From Deltaproteobacteria bacterium (GTDB lineage Bacteria > Desulfobacterota > Binatia > HRBIN30 > CADEER01), in NCBI GenBank assembly GCA_029262455.1, contig JAJCZJ010000020.1, positions 124,001-188,000 on the forward strand: a stretch of DNA of 64,000 nucleotides. Direction: 5' to 3'. The position numbers were made by a program, and so were the translations under genes. How positions within the stretch are numbered: the first letter of the stretch is position 1; the number at the start of each line of letters is the position of its first letter. The notes under the pieces were generated by a model. It did no database searches and was not told where the DNA came from. It worked only from the letters and a program-made list of their open reading frames with translations. This document shows, piece by piece, positions 24,544 through 33,418 of this stretch.

Positions 24544-26016
24544 GTGCTTTGGGTCACACTATTGCCCCATAGAATGGTACGGCCAGGACTTGAGGCGGCT
24601 GCGGTGTCTGAAATCGGGTGTGACACAGAAATAGACACCCGCGGACGAGAAGCGCCCGCGCTGCGCGACGTTAGCTCGTCGGGAGCTCCCGTTTCCAAAA
24701 CGGCGGGACTAGAGACCGACTCGAACCAGGCGATCGAGCAGGAAGTGCGCGGCGAAACCGAGAGGCTTCTTCTGCGGCGAACCCGGATCATGTTGGGAAT
24801 GATCGTCGCTGGAGTCAGCTCGGGGCTTTTGACCGACATCTACCTCGGACGCGTTGCCGAACACCCCCACCGCACGCTGCTACATCTGGCCGGCATCTCC
24901 GCGTTCCTCGTGTCGATGCAGGCGTTGCCGAGATTGAGTCGATCTATCCCCTTGCGATCGATCGCATTCGCCGGAGCTACAGCAGCCTGCATGATGCTCC
25001 TCGCGTTCTCGATGGATCCGTTGTCGCGTACGGAGCAGCTAGACCTACTGGGCTTCGTCGTCGTCACCCTCGGCACGGCGATCCTACTTCCGTGGGGAAT
25101 CTGGGCCCAGGTCGCGTTGACCGGGGTTGTCGGGCTCTCGATCCTGACCGGCATCCTCATCAACGGCGATCGGCAACTTCCCGACGCGGACGTGATGCCC
25201 TCCATGCTGGTCGCCATGGGCCTATCCTACTTCGTCGCGCTGGTCCTGGAGAAAAACCGTCTGACACTGGTACGTCAACGACACGAGCTGGCAGCGGAAA
25301 GGGAACGTGCCGAGCAACGTCGGGTGCACGCCGAGGCGCTCGCACGAGACTTGGATGCCTATGCCCACACCGTCGCCCACGACCTGAAAAATCCGATCTT
25401 CGTGATCGCGGGATACAATGATCTTCTCCAAGACGAGCTTTCCGGCAACGTGAGCGCAACCAGCCAGGAGTTCCTCGAAGCGATGAGCATGGGATGCGAA
25501 AAGATGACCGAGATCATCAATGAGCTGCTCCTTCTCGCTAGCGTCAGAAAGACCGCGAACGTCTCCATCCAACAGCTCGACATGCCACAAATCACCGACG
25601 AGGTACGCAAGCGACTCGCCAACAAGATCGAAGAGTCACGAGCCGAGATCATCCTCCCGAAAGATTGGCCCCAAGCCGTCGGACATGCCCCTTGGGTCGA
25701 AGCGGTGTGGACCAACTACATCAGCAACGCCATCAAGTACGGCGGATCGCCGCCCCGCGTCGAGCTCGGCGCGGATCCACCCTGTGACGGCAAGGTACAC
25801 TTCTGGCTGCGCGACAACGGCGAAGGACTAAACGAAGCACAGCTGAGCCGGCTCTTCGAAGAATTTGCGCGCAACGACCCGAGCAAGGCCGAAGGCCATG
25901 GCCTCGGACTGTCCATCGTCAAACGCATCGTCGAAAGACTCGGAGGCGAAGTAGACGCGACGAGCGTTCTCGGACAAGGCAGCACCTTCGGTTTCACTCT
26001 CCCGGTGGCTCTGTGA
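24544..26016 (+). CDS. membrane sensor histidine kinase
   Basis: A 490-residue kinase with about five or six N-terminal membrane helices (residues 80-235), a coiled-coil linker (KNRLTLVRQRHELAAERERA), an H-box AYAHTVAHDLKNPIFVI with phospho-acceptor H279, and a HATPase domain with N-box NYISNAIKYGG, DNGEGL and GHGLGLSIVKRIV. The DLKNP form of the H-box is common in phytochrome-like and CheY-independent kinases. No response regulator is adjacent, so it is an orphan. The start is uncertain: 24544 is GTG without a clear site, and GTG at 24604 follows GAGGCGG at good spacing. The stimulus is unknown; the membrane region suggests an MHYT or similar multi-helix sensor. Confidence 0.85.
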   Translation: MLWVTLLPHRMVRPGLEAAAVSEIGCDTEIDTRGREAPALRDVSSSGAPVSKTAGLETDSNQAIEQEVRGETERLLLRRTRIMLGMIVAGVSSGLLTDIYLGRVAEHPHRTLLHLAGISAFLVSMQALPRLSRSIPLRSIAFAGATAACMMLLAFSMDPLSRTEQLDLLGFVVVTLGTAILLPWGIWAQVALTGVVGLSILTGILINGDRQLPDADVMPSMLVAMGLSYFVALVLEKNRLTLVRQRHELAAERERAEQRRVHAEALARDLDAYAHTVAHDLKNPIFVIAGYNDLLQDELSGNVSATSQEFLEAMSMGCEKMTEIINELLLLASVRKTANVSIQQLDMPQITDEVRKRLANKIEESRAEIILPKDWPQAVGHAPWVEAVWTNYISNAIKYGGSPPRVELGADPPCDGKVHFWLRDNGEGLNEAQLSRLFEEFARNDPSKAEGHGLGLSIVKRIVERLGGEVDATSVLGQGSTFGFTLPVAL

Positions 26017-26149
26017 CCCCAAATGACTTCCGGGGTAGAATCTCGACGGGCAATCGGTTGACCATCCAGCCCGCGACCTCTCTCGTTTCGCATGCTCGAT
26101 ACAGCGCAGCAACCAGAGCGGGACCATGGGTATCTTCGGTGACGCCGCT

Positions 26150-27868
26150 CTAGACGCTTTTGTGCTCGGGGCCAAGCGCTTCGAGAACCACCGCAACGAC
26201 CACTACGACGACGCTGCCCACCACGTTGAACCACAAGAATCCCAAGTCGGACCCGAAGAACAGTGCGGTCACGATCGCCTCTGCGCAGAGCGCGGCGATT
26301 AGTACGGGGGTTGCAGTGACACGAGGCAACAAGAACGCGACCAAAAATATCCCCAGAATGGTTCCGTAAAAGATCGACCCGAGGATATTGACAGCCTCGA
26401 TGAGATTGTCGAACAAAGACGCAAAGGCCGCGAAGCCCACCGCCACGGCCCCCCAAAGCACGGTGAAGAGTTTGGATACAAGCAAGTCACTGCTCACGCT
26501 GCCGGTTCGGCCCACAACCCGTTTGTAAAGATCGACGGTGCTCGTCGCGCCGAGCGCCGACAACTCACTTGCCGTTGAGCTCATCGCCGCACAGAGAATC
26601 ACGGCGATCAACAACCCCACGAAACCGCTCGGCACGAAGCCCAAAACAAAGGTCAAGAAAACGTAGTCTGAATCCCGCGTCTCGGCATCGGGCAGAGCCT
26701 TGGCGACCAAAGCTTTCGCTTCCGTCCGGATCTCAGACGCGCGACTCGCCGCAATCCGCAGCGCATCGCGCGCAACATCGGTGTCTTTCGGGGTGTCTCC
26801 CTGGGCGTCTTCCTGGTCGAGCTCCGCCACATACGTGCTGGCAGCATCACGTTGCGCAGCAAGAGCCTCGGCGTATCGCCCCTCGAGGCGCTGCATCTCC
26901 GATCCGTAGGCACTCTTCTGAACGCGTTCGAGTGTCGGCTGATTGAAGAAGATCGGCGGCGGCGTAAACAAGTAGAATACGAAGACCAGCACCCCGATGA
27001 GGAGAATGCCAAACTGCATCGGCACTTTGAAAATCCCGTTGAAGAGCAAACCAAGCCGGCTCTCCGTGACCGACCGCCCAGAAAGATAGCGCTGGACCTG
27101 CGACTGATCGGTGCCGAAGTAGGCAAGTGCAAGGAAAAATCCACCGGTGATGCCAGACCAGAAATTGTAGCGACTGCTGGAATCGAGTTCGAAGGAAACG
27201 ACATTCATCCGGTCGAGCGCACCGGCCAGCTTGAAAGCTGCCGTCAGCGAAACATCCTCGGGAAGGCGCCAGACAACCACGACAGCCGCAGCAACCATGC
27301 CCGAGAGCATCACCACCATCTGGCCCTTCTGCGTCTGGCTGACGGCCCGCGTTCCACCGGACACGGTGTAGGCGATCACAACCAAACCGATGCCGAGAAT
27401 AGTCGCGTTGAGTTCCCATCCGAGGATCGCGCTGAGGATGATCGCTGGCGCGTAAATCGTGATTCCCGCCGCTAAGCCCCGCTGAATCAGAAACAACACG
27501 GCTCCGAGCGTCCGGACCCGTCCGTCAAAGCGGTGCTCGAGATACTCATAGGCTGTGTAGACTTCGAGTCGATAGTAGATCGGCACGAAAACGACACTGA
27601 TCACGATCATCGCCAGTGGCAGCCCAAAGTAGAACTGCACGAAGCGCATGCCATCCTCGTAGGCCTGCCCAGGGGTCGAGAGGAAAGTAATCGCGCTCGC
27701 CTGGGTGGCCATGATACTGAGACCGATGGTCGGCCAACGCAGCGTATTGCCGCCCCGAAAGTAGCCCTCCATGTCGGTGACGTCCCGCGTCTTCCACGTG
27801 CCGTAGCCAACGATAAAGGAGATCGCCCCGACCAGCACGATCCAGTCGAGCCAACTCACGAGGCCCAC
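26150..27868 (-). CDS. sodium:solute symporter (SSS family)
   Basis: A 572-residue transporter with about 13 membrane helices. The N-terminal VTDMEGYFRGGNTLRWPTIGLSI pattern and YTVSGGTRAVSQTQ (GGxxAVxxTD-like SSS signature) identify the family. A hydrophilic insertion of about 75 residues, rich in Ala, Arg and Glu (YAEALAAQRDAASTYVAELD), lies at about 335-410 between helices and is unusual for the family. The start is GTG at 27868, overlapping the 47-aa ORF by 13 bases. It is the last gene of the bsh-like operon. Known SSS substrates include sugars, acids and amino acids; the context suggests a precursor or degradation product of bacillithiol or a GlcN-acid conjugate, which is inference. Confidence 0.85.
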   Translation of the reverse strand: MGLVSWLDWIVLVGAISFIVGYGTWKTRDVTDMEGYFRGGNTLRWPTIGLSIMATQASAITFLSTPGQAYEDGMRFVQFYFGLPLAMIVISVVFVPIYYRLEVYTAYEYLEHRFDGRVRTLGAVLFLIQRGLAAGITIYAPAIILSAILGWELNATILGIGLVVIAYTVSGGTRAVSQTQKGQMVVMLSGMVAAAVVVVWRLPEDVSLTAAFKLAGALDRMNVVSFELDSSSRYNFWSGITGGFFLALAYFGTDQSQVQRYLSGRSVTESRLGLLFNGIFKVPMQFGILLIGVLVFVFYLFTPPPIFFNQPTLERVQKSAYGSEMQRLEGRYAEALAAQRDAASTYVAELDQEDAQGDTPKDTDVARDALRIAASRASEIRTEAKALVAKALPDAETRDSDYVFLTFVLGFVPSGFVGLLIAVILCAAMSSTASELSALGATSTVDLYKRVVGRTGSVSSDLLVSKLFTVLWGAVAVGFAAFASLFDNLIEAVNILGSIFYGTILGIFLVAFLLPRVTATPVLIAALCAEAIVTALFFGSDLGFLWFNVVGSVVVVVVAVVLEALGPEHKSV

Positions 27869-27999
27869 CTCGTCAGCGCGTAGAACAATCCGACCAACGC
27901 AGCCAGCTCCGCCAAAACCAGAACATAGAGATTGCGCCAGCGCGACAGCAGCGGTGGGGGCTCTTCTAGCTCCTCTTGCTCAGGCTGAGGATCCGTCAT
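27856..27999 (-). CDS. 47-aa single-pass membrane protein between PIG-L deacetylase and symporter
   Basis: A short frame: an acidic N-terminus (MTDPQPEQEELEEPPPLLSR), then a hydrophobic helix NLYVLVLAELAALVGLFYAL and a TRWAS tail. Its ATG overlaps the TGA of the PIG-L gene (ATGA) and its stop lies inside the symporter start, so it is tightly coupled on both sides. This arrangement strongly suggests a real gene although it is below usual length cut-offs. It may be a small subunit or stabiliser of the symporter, as known for other SSS small subunits, but is shorter than those (about 80 aa). Confidence 0.65.
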   Translation of the reverse strand: MTDPQPEQEELEEPPPLLSRWRNLYVLVLAELAALVGLFYALTRWAS

Positions 28000-30548
28000 T
28001 CGCCCCGACCAACCGAACCACCGACTCCATCAGAGGCGATCAAGTTCGCAAACAGCCGATACGCGCCCGGGACGCCGGCCGGTAGCTGCCGAAAAAAGGA
28101 CAAGCCAGTGTACACGTAACGCCCTTTGCCATGTTCGGCTACGAGCAGACTTCCCAACAGCGGTTCTTCTCCCGGATCCGCCGCCGAGAACAACGGCCGG
28201 TACCGCTCGTCCCAAGATTTCGCAAAGTAGAGCCCCCGCTCCTGAACCCAGCCCTCAAAATCCGCAGCGCTGATCGTATTCGGCGACGACAACAACCGCG
28301 CGCTCGAATCAACCGCCTCCATCTTCGCCGATTCGTCCGTGACGCGCTCTCGACCCAGCTCCATGGGAAAGGGGCCAAGCGGGCTCTCGAGCGGCGACCA
28401 TCGGCTCTGGGTTTGGTACTGCACGACGATGTTGCCGCCATCTTCGACGTATCGCATCAGGCGCTGGTGAGAATTACGAACGACTTCTCGAGTGTTGTAA
28501 GCCCGGATGCCAACGACAATCGCTGCAAAACCAGACAGGTCACCGCCGCGAAGCGTATCCTCGTCGACCGTCTCCACATCCATTCCGAGGCTGCGAAGAT
28601 CGTCGGCCACCGTGTCCCCAGACCCTGCCACATATCCGATCGTCCCTGCGGGCAGCGTCAACGAGAGTGGTACCAGGCGAAGCGATGAATGCCGCAACAC
28701 TTGTTGCACCGGGATGTGCTCGTAGTCGACCAAATCTTCGCGCCACGACCAATTCACGCCGGCAACGCGAATCACAGGCGTGATGGTCGTGCCAACTGCC
28801 CCTTGCCCCGGAGTCACGGCAAATCGCACGCTCGTCTCATCCCCCTCCTCCGCCAGCTCAACAGACACCGACGCCGGTTCCGATCGCCACTCCTCCGGTA
28901 GTTGCAACGAGACCGCCCCGCGCAAACCACTCTGGCCGGCCCGCACCCGCAAACGCACGGACGACGTACCGCCGTTCGCGAACAGTACGGCATCGCGCAC
29001 AGGTGTTAATGTCGCAGGCGGCACGACGTGGAACATCCTCTCGCGTTCGCCCAAAACCCTGTCGGTCCAAGCAAAGACCACTGGAACCGCAAGTTCCAAC
29101 GTACGGTCTCCTGGATCAACCGTCAGCAGGACCTCTAGCGGCGGAGGCCCGACGGGATCGCCGATCAGTTGCGGTTTTTCAACCGTCTGCCGCCCCAAAG
29201 TGCCCTCTTGGGCGAGCCAATAGGGCGCGGAAATTGGACTTTGATTGGAAATGTCCAACCTGTGCTCGAGCAGAATCTTCTGCCCAACTGGTAAGTCGAT
29301 TGGGCCCTCGCGATGGCCATCACTGAAAACAACCTGCGATACGCGCGCCTTCGCACGGCGCGAAACAAGTTCAAGGCTCACCGGTACGCTTCCGCCAGCA
29401 ATCGCCCCAGGGCGCTCCGCCGTAGCGCGGACGAAAAGTCCTGCAGCGCCGACAATGACCCGTTGCAGGGCGCGGCGCGCGTCTCGCACCCGCGGCCGGT
29501 CGGGGAGTTTTTCGACGGCAGCCTGCGCCCGCAGTAGCGCCGGAAGGGCTGCCTCGGGATGGTCCCGCGACAAGACCCCTCGCGCTTCATCCACAGCTGC
29601 CGCGAACTCTGCACCGACAGGGCCGAAACGCGCCCAGGTAAGATCGAGGCCCTCCAGGATGTCAGCGTCGACCTGCGTCCCGGCCACATGAACGAAACGC
29701 TCGACGATCGAACCACGCTCACCCGCAACGCCAAACCCCTGACTCCGATGCTGGCTGCGTGAAAGCGCCGCCAGTTCACCGTACCCAAGTCCCAGACGCG
29801 GGTCATAATCTCCGACTTCAATCGCAATCGCATTTGGAGGAGGCGGATTCTCGCGCCAGTGGGAAACGTTGCGAAGCAGCCGATCGGCTTGCCACGGCTC
29901 CCGCCCAAGCTCCCGGTGCTGCGGGAAGCGTTCGGGGTCTGCCGCGGCGCTGAAGGCTTCGCGCGCCAAGATCGCAGACGCGGTGTGGTGGCCATGGTTC
30001 GGCGGCTCCTCACCAAACCGGGATATAATCACATCCGGTCGCACCGACCGGATCACCCAAACGACATCGGATAGCGCCTCCTGTTGACCCCAAATTCGAA
30101 GCGTCTCGTCGGCACTCTTGGAATATCCAAAGTCACGCATCCGCGTGAATCGCTGCGACGCGCCGTCGAGTCGGCGCGCAGCCAAAAGCTCTTCGGTTCG
30201 AATGACGTCGAGCAGTTCGGCCTTTTCGTTGCCTATCAAATTCTGCCCACCGCCCCCGCGTGTCATCGCCAAATAGGTGACCCCAACGTGGCGTCCGTTG
30301 GCGAGGTAGGCAAGCAACCGCGTATTCTCATCGTCCGGATGAGCCGCCAGGTAGAGGACACGTCCGGTATTGGCTAGACGGTCGAGCTCGGTGGCGAGTT
30401 TCCCTGCATGCATCGCGGGCTCCTGTGCGATCGTCGATGTTGCCAACCCACAACAGGCCACGATCGCAACGGCAATTACGATACGAGGTGCGACGATCAC
30501 CATCTCGTTTCGCATCGTCTGAGAGGAGCCGGCCCTGATCGAGTTCAT
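27996..30548 (-). CDS. large exported PIG-L/LmbE-family deacetylase with C-terminal accessory domains
   Basis: An 850-residue protein. After an N-terminal hydrophobic signal (IVIAVAIVACCGLATSTIAQ, about 23-42) comes a PIG-L deacetylase domain with the zinc motif HPDDE (70-74) and the second motif HGHH (185-188). This fold de-N-acetylates GlcNAc conjugates; BshB performs this for bacillithiol. The long C-terminal part contains beta-sandwich-like regions (about 380-640) and a ThuA/glutamine-amidotransferase-like segment near 690-740 (FAAIVVGIRAYNTREVVRNS). It overlaps bshA by 4 bases (ATGA) and the small ORF by 4 bases. It could replace BshB, but a signal peptide would place it outside the cytoplasm, where BshA product is not expected. 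Alternatively it degrades an exported conjugate taken up by the symporter. Confidence 0.85.
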   Translation of the reverse strand: MNSIRAGSSQTMRNEMVIVAPRIVIAVAIVACCGLATSTIAQEPAMHAGKLATELDRLANTGRVLYLAAHPDDENTRLLAYLANGRHVGVTYLAMTRGGGGQNLIGNEKAELLDVIRTEELLAARRLDGASQRFTRMRDFGYSKSADETLRIWGQQEALSDVVWVIRSVRPDVIISRFGEEPPNHGHHTASAILAREAFSAAADPERFPQHRELGREPWQADRLLRNVSHWRENPPPPNAIAIEVGDYDPRLGLGYGELAALSRSQHRSQGFGVAGERGSIVERFVHVAGTQVDADILEGLDLTWARFGPVGAEFAAAVDEARGVLSRDHPEAALPALLRAQAAVEKLPDRPRVRDARRALQRVIVGAAGLFVRATAERPGAIAGGSVPVSLELVSRRAKARVSQVVFSDGHREGPIDLPVGQKILLEHRLDISNQSPISAPYWLAQEGTLGRQTVEKPQLIGDPVGPPPLEVLLTVDPGDRTLELAVPVVFAWTDRVLGERERMFHVVPPATLTPVRDAVLFANGGTSSVRLRVRAGQSGLRGAVSLQLPEEWRSEPASVSVELAEEGDETSVRFAVTPGQGAVGTTITPVIRVAGVNWSWREDLVDYEHIPVQQVLRHSSLRLVPLSLTLPAGTIGYVAGSGDTVADDLRSLGMDVETVDEDTLRGGDLSGFAAIVVGIRAYNTREVVRNSHQRLMRYVEDGGNIVVQYQTQSRWSPLESPLGPFPMELGRERVTDESAKMEAVDSSARLLSSPNTISAADFEGWVQERGLYFAKSWDERYRPLFSAADPGEEPLLGSLLVAEHGKGRYVYTGLSFFRQLPAGVPGAYRLFANLIASDGVGGSVGRGE

Positions 30549-31714
30549 CGCTGACGCTCCCTATTTAAGAGTTTTCTGTAGAACAGTTCATAGTGGCCGA
30601 CAATCTCGTCTTTCTGGAAGCAACGAAGCGCCCGATCGCGAGCCGCGCGACGAGCCTTCGCCAACGCTGCACCGTCAGACATGGTCGCGACGATCGCCTG
30701 CGCGAGCGCCGACAAATCAAACGCATCGACTAGCGTTCCACAGTCGTCAGTGACGACTTCGCTCAGGCCACCGACGTCATACCCGAACACGGGGACACCA
30801 CAGCTGAGCGCCTCCAGCGCCGCGACCCCAAAGCTCTCGTTCTGACTCGGCAATACGAAGGCGTCGGCTTGCCCCAGCATCTCGACAAAATCGGTGTGCT
30901 CGCCCAAGAAGGTGACATGGGGCTGCATCCCCAACTCGCGAATGCGGCCTGCCACTGCGGCGCGATCCGGCCCATCGCCAACGAGGACGAGGTGTGCGGG
31001 CAAACTCTCACGAACTCGGGCGATGATATCGATGAGTTCGGTGCACCGTTTGACCGGACGGAAATTCGAAACATGAAAGAGGAACGGTCCACTCGGGGCC
31101 ACGCCATTGCGCGCGATCAACTCACCGAGGCGCCGCGCGTCTCGCTTTCCAGGAGGCGCAAAGCGCGCCGTGTCTACGAAGTTGGCAATGACCTCGATGG
31201 CCGTATCATCCTCCAATTCGAGCCTCCGTCGCGCTTCATCCCGGAGGAAGATCGACGGTGTCGTGACTCCGTCACACGACGCGACTGATCGACCGATGAC
31301 GGCACGATACCCCGACTCATTGCCCAGTCGGGATACATCCGTCCCGTGCAGCGTGGTCACGAAGATCGGCGCGTCGTCACCGAGGGCATGACGCGCCAGG
31401 AGTGCGCTGGCAGAATGGGGGATGGCGTAGTGCAAGTGCACCAGGTCGAGGTCGCCCATCCCTGCCACTTCGACGATTTTCGCTGCGACGTCCAGGGTGT
31501 AGGGCGAATGGTCGAAGAGCGGATACTCGGCGCCCGGAATTTGCTCGAAGCTAAGACTCGCGAGCTCGGGCATCGCAGCCTTCGGCCGCGCACTAGCAAG
31601 GACTCGCACCCGATGACCACGACTGGCCAAACCGACCGCGAGATCGACGGCGATGATACCGCTCCCACCAAGGTGTGGGTAACAGACGACGGCCAACGAT
31701 AAGGGACGGGTCAT
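30545..31714 (-). CDS. bshA: BshA-like GlcNAc-malate synthase (GT4 glycosyltransferase)
   Basis: A 389-residue GT4 protein. Family features are CYPHLGGSGIIAVDLA at the N-terminus, YPLFDHSPYTLDVA, the HYAIPHSASALLA segment and TTLHGTDVSRLG, all typical of N-acetyl-alpha-D-glucosaminyl L-malate synthase. The C-terminal E(x7)E motif is in PSQNESFGVAALEALSCGVP. BshA joins UDP-GlcNAc and L-malate in the first step of bacillithiol synthesis. The ATG at 31714 overlaps the bshC stop (ATGA) and its own stop overlaps the PIG-L start, so I prefer it over a 5-codon longer reading. bshC is directly upstream, which makes the assignment firm by context. Confidence 0.85.
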   Translation of the reverse strand: MTRPLSLAVVCYPHLGGSGIIAVDLAVGLASRGHRVRVLASARPKAAMPELASLSFEQIPGAEYPLFDHSPYTLDVAAKIVEVAGMGDLDLVHLHYAIPHSASALLARHALGDDAPIFVTTLHGTDVSRLGNESGYRAVIGRSVASCDGVTTPSIFLRDEARRRLELEDDTAIEVIANFVDTARFAPPGKRDARRLGELIARNGVAPSGPFLFHVSNFRPVKRCTELIDIIARVRESLPAHLVLVGDGPDRAAVAGRIRELGMQPHVTFLGEHTDFVEMLGQADAFVLPSQNESFGVAALEALSCGVPVFGYDVGGLSEVVTDDCGTLVDAFDLSALAQAIVATMSDGAALAKARRAARDRALRCFQKDEIVGHYELFYRKLLNRERQR

Positions 31715-33312
31715 CTCGGTCCCGTACACGACAAATCACGAGTCTCGGGCGAGAAGGGTAAGACAGCCTCGAGAACACGCTCGATCAGATCACGCTCGCC
31801 GTAGCGGGCCGCAAAGTAGGACAACCCAAAGCGGCGCTCCTGAGGCACACCCATCGGGTTTAGCGACGACTTGACTCGAACGACGGCCTCGACCATCTCG
31901 CTGCTCCGTTGCCGCAGCCGATTCTCGTACTTCGACACCAATCGGCCGACAGCATGCTCGACCGAACTCTCCGCCTTCTTGATCGCGCTCGCCATGCCGT
32001 CACCAGCTCCGGCGAGCTCGTCGGCGTGACTCCGGAGGTTTGCCACGAACGGCTCGAGCAGTGCGCGACGAATCTCATCTCCGGGCGACGAAGCGGCCCC
32101 AGCCGTCGCCCTCAACAGGATCTCGTCCTCGCCGAGAGCCGCACAATCGGCCTCAACTCCCAACCGATCGAGCAGACGCCGCGTCTTCTCCTCAACGAGG
32201 CGAAAGCCCGCGCGCGGAACAACCAGTGGCATGGGCAATTGGAACGCATCGTACAGCGGCCCGAGTTGGGCAAAGTAAGAAACCTCTCCTGGACCACCGA
32301 CGTAGGCGGCCGTCGGCAGCAACGAATCCTGCAGCACAGGCCGCAGAAGGACGCTCGTACTGAAGCACAAGGGCTCGTTCTCCAACCTAGAGAGAAGCTC
32401 AGCAGTCGAATGAAATCCCCGCCCGCCAACTTCTCTCCAGCCGCCGTCGACTGCTTCGAGACGGTAGCGCGGTCCGTCAGGGCCAGCGGGATGAAAAAAC
32501 GACAACGGCGCCCGGTCCCGAACATGGACGGTCGGCGCCGCACCGACGGCCTCGATCTCAGCCGAGCGTGCAAGCAACGTCGTGGCGATCGGAGTCGCCT
32601 CTTCGATCGCCCGGCGATGGAGAGCCGCCGCGATCGAGGCGAACGCCGGGACGCGCGGGTCCACGATCACGAGCCCTTCGACGGCAAAGATCTCCGCCAT
32701 TGCTGCGCCAAACGCATCCACCCACCGGACGCCCGGTTGGTAGTGACGTGCCAACCGCTCTAGGTGGTCGGTCGCATGAGGAAGCTCCCGCAACTCCACC
32801 CGCAGAGAATCTAGGAGCTGAGTCACCGCCGCGGGTAATCGTAAATGGGCCATTGAAATTCGGTCGTCAGACGAAGCCGGAAGGGCGAGACTTAGGTCCT
32901 CCCCTTCGGCCCGCGGCACGTGGCAGGACGAGACCTCGACAAGATCGTGGTCCTCGGTTTGAAGCCAGAATACCGGTACCACCGGAGCACCCGTTTCCTC
33001 GGCCAACTGCTTGGCGGCACGAATCGACGAGGCCGCCTTGTATAGATTGAACAATGGGCCGAGGAACAGACCCACTTGCTGTCCGGTTACAACCGCCGCA
33101 GCCCCATCGCGTAGCATTCGAAGATGGCGCGACCGGCTGGCACTCGGAGCATAGCGCGCGTTCTGACTCTCGAGCTCTGCAGCAACGGCCGGATCGAGCG
33201 GCCGGCAGGCGCGAGCGACGACGCGCCGACGCGCCGACTCATCCGCAAAGTGCTCAGGAAAGAACCGGCCAGCCTGTCCCGCGCAGTACTCTTCGCACAA
33301 ATTCTTGGTCAC
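31711..33312 (-). CDS. bshC: BshC-like putative cysteine ligase of bacillithiol synthesis
   Basis: A 533-residue protein. Diagnostic BshC segments are TGQQVGLFLGPLFNLYKA (76-93) and VPVFWLQTEDHDLVEV (112-127), and AAYVGGPGEVSYFAQL. BshC adds cysteine to GlcN-malate as the last step in bacillithiol synthesis. A long coiled-coil region lies near 430-480. The start is GTG at 33312. It is 107 bases downstream of the DUF2911 gene and overlaps bshA by 4 bases. No bacilliredoxin or bstA-type transferase is visible nearby. Confidence 0.85.
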   Translation of the reverse strand: MTKNLCEEYCAGQAGRFFPEHFADESARRRVVARACRPLDPAVAAELESQNARYAPSASRSRHLRMLRDGAAAVVTGQQVGLFLGPLFNLYKAASSIRAAKQLAEETGAPVVPVFWLQTEDHDLVEVSSCHVPRAEGEDLSLALPASSDDRISMAHLRLPAAVTQLLDSLRVELRELPHATDHLERLARHYQPGVRWVDAFGAAMAEIFAVEGLVIVDPRVPAFASIAAALHRRAIEEATPIATTLLARSAEIEAVGAAPTVHVRDRAPLSFFHPAGPDGPRYRLEAVDGGWREVGGRGFHSTAELLSRLENEPLCFSTSVLLRPVLQDSLLPTAAYVGGPGEVSYFAQLGPLYDAFQLPMPLVVPRAGFRLVEEKTRRLLDRLGVEADCAALGEDEILLRATAGAASSPGDEIRRALLEPFVANLRSHADELAGAGDGMASAIKKAESSVEHAVGRLVSKYENRLRQRSSEMVEAVVRVKSSLNPMGVPQERRFGLSYFAARYGERDLIERVLEAVLPFSPETRDLSCTGPR

Positions 33313-33418
33313 GAGAGGGCCGCGAGGACAGGGCGAAGAAGTATGTAAATTCGCTTCAGGGCCACACCGTGAGCCGTCGAGTCCGGACGCGAATCCACCG
33401 AAGAACCAGCTCAGGCGG

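Noticed and set aside
24551-24566. GGG-N10-TTGC word as a sigma-54 promoter for the 24.5 kb kinase
   Set aside because: Only the GG and TTGC match; the rest of the -24 box is poor.
26017-26060. ACCCC...GGGGT hairpin as a terminator between convergent genes
   Set aside because: Short stem, no T-tract on either strand.
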